Source: Paracoccaceae bacterium
GTDB taxonomy: Bacteria > Pseudomonadota > Alphaproteobacteria > Rhodobacterales > Rhodobacteraceae
Length of the DNA stretch: 12,103 nucleotides
Assembly (NCBI GenBank): GCA_902525995.1
Contig: CABZJG010000037.1
Location: forward strand, 1-12,103
Reading direction: 5' to 3'
The translations under genes and the position numbers were made by a program. The notes beneath the pieces were generated by a model. That model saw only the letters and a program-made list of their open reading frames with translations, was not told where the DNA came from and did not search any database. Shown piece by piece: positions 1 through 3,660 of the stretch; within the stretch, counting starts at the first letter, position 1, and every line of letters starts with the position of its first letter.

Positions 1-6
1 CTGCCA
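1..6 (+). tRNA. Probable 3' end of tRNA-Trp (partial, cut by window edge)
   Basis: The first six bases read CTGCCA, which fits the last acceptor-stem bases, discriminator G and CCA tail of a bacterial tRNA-Trp. A tRNA-Trp gene commonly lies just upstream of secE in alphaproteobacteria. Only six bases are visible, so the call is inferred mainly from gene order. Confidence 0.4.
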
Positions 7-35
7 GTTTGAATGATCAGAAAGACGAAAGCACC

Positions 36-233
36 ATGGCAACCACCAATCCGCTCCAATTTATCCAGCAAGTCCGCTCGGAAGTCTCAAAAGTCGTCTG
101 GCCGACGCGGCGTGAGGTTGTGCTCACAACAGTGATGGTCTTTATTTTTGCAGCTTTGGCAGCCGTGGTTTTCGCTCTGGTTGATTTGGCTATTCGTGGT
201 GGTCTTCAAGCGCTCTTGTCCGCCATTAGCTAA
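36..233 (+). CDS. secE: Preprotein translocase subunit SecE
   Basis: SecE is the small essential subunit that clamps SecY in the inner-membrane SecYEG protein-export channel. The 65-residue product is the short, single-span form usual outside enterobacteria. Residues 13-27 carry the conserved amphipathic surface helix, with the signature EVSKVVWPTRREV. One hydrophobic transmembrane segment follows at about residues 28-52, rich in V, F, A and L. I chose the ATG at 36 because the protein then begins MATTNPLQF, as in related Rhodobacterales. An in-frame TTG at 9 would add nine polar residues and nearly abut the tRNA end. The ribosome binding site is weak (GAAAG at 27-31). The gene lies directly after a presumed tRNA-Trp, as is common, and nusG follows after a 198-base gap. 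Confidence 0.96.
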   Translation: MATTNPLQFIQQVRSEVSKVVWPTRREVVLTTVMVFIFAALAAVVFALVDLAIRGGLQALLSAIS

Positions 234-320
234 TTGTAATTCTGCAAATTTTCGCACACTTCGGGCTTGAATTTATTGGCTTTAAACTATAGCAGTGGCG
301 TTATCTGTTCAAAATGGCGT

Positions 321-350
321 GCGGCGATTCGTGTTGCGCGCCGCTTTTTT
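321..350 (+). terminator. Intrinsic terminator-like hairpin between secE and nusG
   Basis: The arms GCGGCG (321-326) and CGCCGC (339-344) are perfect complements around a 12-base loop and are followed at once by six T (345-350). An overlapping alternative stem pairs 315-321 with 336-342 through one G-U pair. A GC stem directly followed by a T-run is the form of a Rho-independent terminator, though six base pairs and a long loop suggest only moderate strength. It could end the tRNA-secE transcript or act as a partial attenuator before nusG. Confidence 0.55.
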
Positions 351-371
351 GTTCTAGAAAGCCAGATTTAA

Positions 372-403
372 CTGGCATCAACTAATTGAATTAGCGATAT
401 AAA
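372..403 (+). promoter_or_regulatory. Weak candidate promoter region upstream of nusG
   Basis: Downstream of the terminator-like hairpin, TATAAA at 398-403 matches five of six bases of a -10 box. CTGGCA at 372-377 matches four of six bases of a -35 box, but the spacing is 20 bases, longer than usual; 18 bases holds only for the poorer box at 396-401. Two small inverted repeats overlap it (361-365 with 372-376, and 394-398 with 403-407). The main argument is positional: if the upstream hairpin terminates, nusG needs its own start. Confidence 0.2.
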
Positions 404-431
404 TCGCTTTTAAGCAAGGGTCCTGAGGCAT

Positions 432-965
432 ATGGCAAAGCGGTGGTATTCGGTCAGTGTTCTTTCCAATTTTGAAAAGAAAATTGCCGAACAAATCAAA
501 ACTTCCGTTTTAGACTCCGGCCTTGAAGCCGAGATCGAGGAAGTTCTGGTTCCCACAGAGGAAGTAATTGAGGTTCGCCGTGGTAAAAAAGTCACGACCG
601 AACGTCGGTTTATGCCGGGCTATGTGTTGGTGCGGATGGAGATGAGCGATCAAGGCTATCACCTGATCAATTCGATTAATCGCGTCACTGGATTTTTGGG
701 GCCGCAAGGACGCCCGATGCCCATGCGTGATGCCGAAGTCAACGCCATTCTGAACCGCGTGCAAGAGGGTGAAGATGCGCCGCGCACGCTTATTCATTTC
801 GATGTTGGCGAAAAGGTCAAAGTCAACGACGGACCATTTGAAGATTTCGATGCCATGGTGGAAGAGGTTGATGATGACAATCAACGTCTGAAAGTAACGG
901 TGTCTATTTTTGGTCGGGAAACCCCGGTCGAGTTGGAATATACTCAGGTCACCAAACAGACCTGA
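432..965 (+). CDS. nusG: Transcription termination/antitermination factor NusG
   Basis: NusG binds the clamp of RNA polymerase, suppresses pausing and links the enzyme to Rho or to the leading ribosome in the cytoplasm. The 177-residue protein has the expected two domains. The N-terminal NGN domain (about residues 1-115) begins MAKRWYSVSVLSNFEKKIAEQI and includes the conserved stretch RRFMPGYVLVRM. The C-terminal KOW domain (about residues 125-172) begins VGEKVKVNDGPF and contains the VSIFGRETPVELE strand region. Length and start agree with family members; the ATG at 432 is preceded by GAGG (425-428) only three bases away and by AAGGG at 416-420. The gene sits between secE and rplK as in most bacteria. 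A reverse-strand reading frame of 186 codons overlaps it and is a shadow. Confidence 0.98.
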   Translation: MAKRWYSVSVLSNFEKKIAEQIKTSVLDSGLEAEIEEVLVPTEEVIEVRRGKKVTTERRFMPGYVLVRMEMSDQGYHLINSINRVTGFLGPQGRPMPMRDAEVNAILNRVQEGEDAPRTLIHFDVGEKVKVNDGPFEDFDAMVEEVDDDNQRLKVTVSIFGRETPVELEYTQVTKQT

Positions 966-973
966 GGTGCAAG

Positions 974-1042
974 CGTGGGAGGTACGGTGGCCGCGGCCAT
1001 CACGCCGAACCACGACAACATCAAACCTCTCTGACGCGTCAG
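974..1042 (+). promoter_or_regulatory. Structured rplK leader with two CGCG-centred palindromes
   Basis: The nusG-rplK spacer holds two perfect 12-base palindromes, TGGCCGCGGCCA (988-999) and CTGACGCGTCAG (1031-1042). In RNA each folds to a stem with a CGCG loop: 986-991 with 996-1001, and 1031-1034 with 1039-1042. The first lies inside an outer helix, CGTGG (974-978) with CCACG (1010-1014), separated by an asymmetric internal loop. In E. coli, ribosomal protein L1 represses its operon through a site upstream of rplK, so this is the expected place for such a site. I cannot show that this RNA mimics the 23S L1 site. Confidence 0.4.
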
Positions 1043-1057
1043 CGGGGTGTTGGGAAA

Positions 1058-1063
1058 AAGGAG
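1058..1063 (+). promoter_or_regulatory. Ribosome binding site of rplK
   Basis: AAGGAG lies seven bases before the ATG at 1071, and nothing comparable precedes the in-frame TTG at 1047. This fixes the rplK start. Confidence 0.85.
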
Positions 1064-1070
1064 AGGCCAA

Positions 1071-1496
1071 ATGGCCAAGAAACTGGTTGGCACGCTAAAA
1101 TTACAAGTGCCTGCGGGACAAGCAAATCCCTCCCCACCTGTGGGGCCTGCGTTGGGTCAACGCGGGATCAATATAATGGAATTCTGTAAAGCGTTTAACG
1201 CCAAAACAGCCGATATGGAGCCGGGCGCACCTTGCCCGACCGTGATCGAGTATTTCCAAGACAAGTCCTTTACCATGGATATCAAGACGCCGCCTGCGTC
1301 CTATTATCTGAAAAAGGCTGCTAAGTTAAAATCTGGTGCCAATACGCCGGGCCGCGAAACAGCGGGCAGCGTAACACCTGCGCAGGTCAAAGAAATCGCA
1401 GAAGCGAAAATGAAAGACCTGAACGCCAATGATATCGAAGGCGCTATGCAGATTATTCTGGGCTCTGCCCGTTCAATGGGCATCGAGGTGAGGTAA
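1071..1496 (+). CDS. rplK: 50S ribosomal protein L11
   Basis: L11 binds the GTPase-associated region of 23S rRNA at the base of the factor-binding stalk, where elongation factors and, in many bacteria, RelA act. The 141-residue product matches the family length. The N-terminal domain carries the proline-rich segment PSPPVGPALGQRG (residues 20-32) linked to thiostrepton binding, followed by NIMEFCKAFNAKT. The C-terminal rRNA-binding domain (from about residue 73) includes TPPASYYLKKAAKLKSG and ends with ILGSARSMGIEV. Lys3 and Lys40 correspond to sites near those methylated by PrmA in E. coli L11; this is inferred by alignment from memory. The ATG at 1071 has a strong Shine-Dalgarno sequence. 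The stop is one base from rplA, so the two are very likely cotranscribed and translationally coupled. Confidence 0.98.
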   Translation: MAKKLVGTLKLQVPAGQANPSPPVGPALGQRGINIMEFCKAFNAKTADMEPGAPCPTVIEYFQDKSFTMDIKTPPASYYLKKAAKLKSGANTPGRETAGSVTPAQVKEIAEAKMKDLNANDIEGAMQIILGSARSMGIEVR

Positions 1497-1497
1497 G

Positions 1498-2196
1498 ATG
1501 GCAAAACTCGGAAAAAGAACCAAAGCCATTCGCGAAGCCACGGCTGGCAAAGAAAACCTATCCATCGAAGATGCTGTGAGCTTGGTGAAATCCAATGCGC
1601 AGGCAAAATTTGATGAAACCATCGAAATCGCCGTGAACTTGGGTGTTGATACCCGTCACGCCGATCAAATGGTGCGCGGTGTTGTCGGTCTGCCAAATGG
1701 CACCGGTAAAACCGTTCGCGTGGCCGTTTTTGCCCGCGACGCAAAAGCAGATGAGGCCAAAGCCGCCGGAGCAGATGTGGTTGGCGCAGAGGATCTGATG
1801 CAAACCGTTCAAGGTGGCACGATCGATTTCGATCGCTGCATTGCCACGCCTGATATGATGCCTGTCGTAGGACGGTTGGGCAAAGTGCTGGGCCCGCGCA
1901 ACCTGATGCCGAACCCTAAAGTTGGAACGGTCACCATGGATGTGGCGGAGGCTGTTAAGGCTGCCAAAGGCGGTGAGGTCCAGTTCAAGGCAGAAAAAGG
2001 CGGCGTTGTGCATGCCGGTGTTGGTAAAGCGTCTTTCAATGAAGCGATGCTGGTGGAAAATGTCCGCGCATTTGTTCAGGCGGTGGCCAAAGCAAAGCCA
2101 TCCGGGGCAAAAGGCGCCTACATGAAAAAGATTGCTCTGAGCTCAACCATGGGTGCAGGCGTTACCATTGATGTTGGTAAAGCCTCTGAGCAATAA
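1498..2196 (+). CDS. rplA: 50S ribosomal protein L1
   Basis: L1 forms the mobile stalk at the ribosomal E site that guides deacylated tRNA out, and in several bacteria it represses translation of its own rplK-rplA mRNA. The 232-residue product has normal length. It begins MAKLGKRTKAIREA, has the domain II region with GLPNGTGKTVRVAVFA, and carries the highly conserved GPRNLMPNPKVGTVT at residues 132-146. The GGEVQFKAEKGGVVHAGVGK segment follows before the C-terminal return to domain I. The ATG is one base after the rplK stop, and GAGGTGAGG (1485-1493) inside the end of rplK serves as ribosome binding site, so coupling with rplK is expected. A 255-base structured spacer separates it from rplJ. 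Confidence 0.98.
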   Translation: MAKLGKRTKAIREATAGKENLSIEDAVSLVKSNAQAKFDETIEIAVNLGVDTRHADQMVRGVVGLPNGTGKTVRVAVFARDAKADEAKAAGADVVGAEDLMQTVQGGTIDFDRCIATPDMMPVVGRLGKVLGPRNLMPNPKVGTVTMDVAEAVKAAKGGEVQFKAEKGGVVHAGVGKASFNEAMLVENVRAFVQAVAKAKPSGAKGAYMKKIALSSTMGAGVTIDVGKASEQ

Positions 2197-2201
2197 GAAT
2201 T

Positions 2202-2235
2202 TATATCCCGCCGGGTCGTGATCTGGTGGGATATA
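2202..2235 (+). terminator. Strong hairpin after rplA (attenuator or partial terminator)
   Basis: TATATCCCGCC (2202-2212) pairs with GGTGGGATATA (2225-2235) over 11 pairs with one G-U, around a 12-base loop. It starts six bases after the rplA stop. Only three T follow (2236-2238), so it is a poor intrinsic terminator by itself. It could be a leaky attenuator, an RNase III site or a 3' stabiliser for the rplKA message. Confidence 0.4.
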
Positions 2236-2238
2236 TTT

Positions 2239-2260
2239 AACAAAGCCCTCGGGCTTTGTT
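2239..2260 (+). promoter_or_regulatory. Second hairpin in the rplA-rplJ spacer
   Basis: AACAAAGCC (2239-2247) and GGCTTTGTT (2252-2260) are perfect complements enclosing the four-base loop CTCG. It sits three bases after the first hairpin and just before the presumed L10 leader. The bases that follow (CTGTCC) are not a U-tract, so it is not called a terminator. The tandem placement suggests RNA processing or transcript-end stabilisation. Confidence 0.45.
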
Positions 2261-2261
2261 C

Positions 2262-2434
2262 TGTCCGAGACGGAGGGTTGGGCCTAGGCCTGCTAATTCC
2301 TTCCTGAGATGGGGAACGAGATAAAAGTTCACACCGCAGGCATGGACCTTCGGGTGATTTTGGCCTCGGGACCCTGAAGTTGGACCCGAACGCCGTCCTT
2401 CGGGGCGGCAAAACTGAGCCGGGGAGAAATCCCC
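2262..2434 (+). ncRNA. L10 leader: autoregulatory mRNA structure for rplJ-rplL
   Basis: In many bacteria the L10-L12 complex binds a structured leader upstream of rplJ and represses translation of rplJL (Rfam family L10_leader). This spacer has the expected position and a multi-helix fold. A helix pairs 2288-2293 (GCCTGC) with 2336-2341 (GCAGGC) and encloses a 42-base purine-rich region containing GAGAT and AACGAGAT. A second pairs TTCGGGT (2349-2355) with ACCCGAA (2384-2390). A third is GCCGTCC (2392-2398) with GGGCGGC (2403-2409) capped by a TTCG tetraloop. A fourth is GGGGA (2421-2425) with TCCCC (2430-2434) capped by GAAA, seven bases before the Shine-Dalgarno. Helices are read by eye. 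Family assignment comes from position plus structure, not from a covariance search. Confidence 0.7.
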
Positions 2435-2440
2435 AAATTT

Positions 2441-2444
2441 GGAG
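2441..2444 (+). promoter_or_regulatory. Ribosome binding site fixing the GTG start of rplJ
   Basis: GGAG lies seven bases before GTG at 2452. The stretch upstream reads through in frame to 2380, but those codons fall in the structured leader, so this site decides the start. Confidence 0.8.
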
Positions 2445-2451
2445 TGAAACT

Positions 2452-2967
2452 GTGGATAGAGCACAAAAAGAGAAAGTGGTTGAGGAACTCGGCCAGATCT
2501 TTGAAAGCTCTGGCGTCGTGGTGGTATCACACTACGCAGGCCTTACAGTTGCTGAAATGCAAGATCTGCGTGCCCGCGCCCGTGCGGGGGATTGCGCAGT
2601 TCGCGTTGCCAAAAACAGGCTCGCCAAAATCGCCCTTGAGGGAATGCCCTGCGCAAGCATTGCAGACCTTTTGTCGGGGATGACTGTCTTGACCTATTCC
2701 GAGGACCCTGTGGCAGCTGCCAAAGTGGCCGAGGATTTCGCCAAAGAGAATAAAAAGTTTGAAATTCTCGGCGGTGCAATGGGTGAGACGTCTTTGGATC
2801 GTGCCGGCGTGGAAGCCGTGTCGAAAATGCCATCTCGCGAAGAGCTTATTGCTTCTATCGTGGGCTGCATTGGCGCACCTGCTTCGAACATCGCTGGGGC
2901 AATTGGCGCACCTGCATCAAACATCGCGAGCGTTTTGTCGACAATCGAAGACAAAGCGGCGGCATAG
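2452..2967 (+). CDS. rplJ: 50S ribosomal protein L10
   Basis: L10 anchors the L7/L12 dimers to 23S rRNA beside L11, forming the flexible stalk that recruits translation factors; with L12 it also represses its own mRNA. The 171-residue product starts at GTG as MDRAQKEKVVEELGQIF, typical of Rhodobacterales. The globular N-terminal domain includes SSGVVVVSHYAGLTV and VRVAKNRLAKIAL. The C-terminal helix that holds L12 dimers contains a tandem duplication of 11 residues: IGAPASNIAGA (140-150) and IGAPASNIASV (151-161), encoded by 33-base units that match at 26 positions. Such repeats are normal for alphaproteobacterial L10. The extended in-frame reading to 2380 would translate the leader RNA and is rejected. 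rplL follows after 69 bases, so cotranscription is expected. A minor five-bp hairpin (2985-2999) lies in that gap. Confidence 0.97.
   Translation: MDRAQKEKVVEELGQIFESSGVVVVSHYAGLTVAEMQDLRARARAGDCAVRVAKNRLAKIALEGMPCASIADLLSGMTVLTYSEDPVAAAKVAEDFAKENKKFEILGGAMGETSLDRAGVEAVSKMPSREELIASIVGCIGAPASNIAGAIGAPASNIASVLSTIEDKAAA
2869..2934 (+). repeat. Two 33-base tandem units in the 3' part of rplJ
   Basis: Units 2869-2901 and 2902-2934 both begin ATTGGCGCACCTGC and agree at 26 of 33 positions. They encode two copies of the 11-residue L12-binding segment in the C-terminal helix of L10. The changes are partly synonymous, so the repeat appears maintained at protein level. Confidence 0.85.
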
Positions 2968-3022
2968 CAACTTAAGATCTGCGTAGGGTGCAAAGCCCTG
3001 TCGTTGGAACACAAACTTAAAC

Positions 3023-3030
3023 GGAAAGAG
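3023..3030 (+). promoter_or_regulatory. Ribosome binding site of rplL
   Basis: The purine-rich GGAAAGAG ends six bases before ATG at 3037. It favours this ATG over an in-frame TTG at 3004, which would add eleven basic residues absent from L7/L12. Confidence 0.7.
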
Positions 3031-3036
3031 TCTAAA

Positions 3037-3420
3037 ATGGCTGATCTGAAAAAACTGGCAGAAGAGATCGTTGGTCTGACCCTGCTTGAAGCACAAGAAC
3101 TGAAAACTATTCTGAAAGACGAATACGGCATCGAGCCTGCTGCTGGTGGCGCTGTCATGATGGCAGGCCCTGCAGGCGGTGATGCCGGCGGCGCTGCTGG
3201 TGAGGAGCAAACCGAATTTGACGTGATCCTGAAATCAGCAGGCGCATCAAAGATCAACGTCATCAAAGAAGTCCGCGGCATCACAGGTCTTGGCCTGAAA
3301 GAGGCCAAAGATCTGGTCGAAGCTGGCGGCAAAGCCGTCAAAGAAGGCGTAGACAAAGCGGAAGCAGAAGAGATCAAAGGCAAGCTGGAAGCAGCTGGCG
3401 CAGAGGTCGAACTGAAGTAA
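3037..3420 (+). CDS. rplL: 50S ribosomal protein L7/L12
   Basis: L7/L12 is the multicopy stalk protein whose C-terminal domains contact EF-Tu, EF-G, IF2 and RF3 and stimulate their GTPase cycle. The 127-residue product is within the family range. The N-terminal dimerisation and L10-binding helices occupy about residues 1-33 (MADLKKLAEEIVGLTLLEAQ). A flexible Ala/Gly-rich hinge spans about 35-56 (PAAGGAVMMAGPAGGDAGG). The C-terminal domain (about 57-127) carries the conserved factor-binding face KINVIKEVRGITGLGLKEAK and ends EAAGAEVELK. The composition is acidic and alanine-rich, as usual. Several L12 copies per L10 are needed, and in other bacteria this is met by more frequent translation of rplL; the separate leader and binding site here are compatible with that. 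A 240-base spacer follows. Confidence 0.98.
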   Translation: MADLKKLAEEIVGLTLLEAQELKTILKDEYGIEPAAGGAVMMAGPAGGDAGGAAGEEQTEFDVILKSAGASKINVIKEVRGITGLGLKEAKDLVEAGGKAVKEGVDKAEAEEIKGKLEAAGAEVELK

Positions 3421-3427
3421 TCCACAC

Positions 3428-3441
3428 CCAGGGCAACCTGG
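3428..3441 (+). promoter_or_regulatory. Small GNRA-capped hairpin just after rplL
   Basis: CCAGG (3428-3432) pairs with CCTGG (3437-3441) around the tetraloop GCAA, seven bases after the rplL stop. It precedes the larger hairpin at 3450 and has no T-run, so it is probably part of a processing or stabilising element and not a terminator. Confidence 0.4.
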
Positions 3442-3449
3442 ATGTATTC

Positions 3450-3479
3450 GGCTGAGAGCGGTCAAAATCGCTCTCAGCC
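3450..3479 (+). promoter_or_regulatory. Perfect 11-bp hairpin in the rplL-rpoB spacer
   Basis: GGCTGAGAGCG (3450-3460) and CGCTCTCAGCC (3469-3479) are perfect complements with an eight-base loop, GTCAAAAT. It is followed by ATACCTGTC, not by a T-run, so it does not look like a simple intrinsic terminator. In E. coli the rplL-rpoB spacer contains an attenuator and an RNase III processing hairpin that lower rpoBC relative to the r-protein genes; this hairpin sits in the same place. The functional match is inferred. Confidence 0.6.
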
Positions 3480-3604
3480 ATACCTGTCTTAAAAAGGACC
3501 GTTTATAACACGGAGTTTTTTCAGGCTAGGTTAAAAGATCGGGAGGCTTTCATTGGGAAGAGAGCCAAGAATTGATCGAACCGAGCAGTCTCTTATGGGC
3601 GTGC

Positions 3605-3635
3605 CACCGGGACCCGACGGTTGGCGCATCCGGTG
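3605..3635 (+). promoter_or_regulatory. Leader helix with alternative pairings before rpoB
   Basis: CACCGG (3605-3610) pairs perfectly with CCGGTG (3630-3635). An exclusive alternative pairs GCCACCG (3603-3609) with CGGTTGGC (3618-3625) with one bulged base. The element ends eleven bases before the rpoB ribosome binding site, so it could affect rpoB translation, but this is only a structural suggestion. Confidence 0.3.
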
Positions 3636-3646
3636 AGAAAATTGAA

Positions 3647-3652
3647 AGGTGA
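3647..3652 (+). promoter_or_regulatory. Ribosome binding site fixing the rpoB start
   Basis: AGGTGA ends eight bases before ATG at 3661. An in-frame GTG at 3649 overlaps this site and has no site of its own, so the ATG is preferred. Confidence 0.8.
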
Positions 3653-3660
3653 TATCGACC

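Noticed and set aside
267..293. Possible promoter TTGAAT to TATAGC upstream of the secE-nusG hairpin
   Set aside because: The spacing is only 15 bases, the -10 match is poor and transcription from it would meet the hairpin at 321-350 at once.
510..1070. Reverse-strand open frame of 186 codons over nusG and its spacer
   Set aside because: It overlaps nusG, whose product is unmistakable, has no recognisable domain and ends in the rplK leader. It looks like a shadow of plus-strand codon bias.
2380..2451. Upstream in-frame extension of rplJ starting with TTG at 2380
   Set aside because: It would translate two tetraloop hairpins of the leader RNA, and the GTG at 2452 has a good ribosome binding site and gives the family N-terminus.
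2694..3425. Reverse-strand open frame of 243 codons over rplJ and rplL
   Set aside because: The product is low-complexity (Ser, Ala, Pro), as expected when Ala/Gly-rich r-protein genes are read backwards, and both genes beneath are certain.
3504..3509. TATAAC as a -10 box for an rpoB promoter
   Set aside because: It matches five of six bases, but no acceptable -35 box lies 16-18 bases upstream.
3499..3521. Possible intrinsic terminator in the rplL-rpoB spacer (CCGT/ACGG stem then T6)
   Set aside because: The stem is only four base pairs with a seven-base loop and two bases before the T-run; too weak to call, though noted within the spacer finding.
3572..3598. Possible rpoB promoter TTGATC with TTATGG
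   Set aside because: The -10 box is poor and the spacing is 15 bases.
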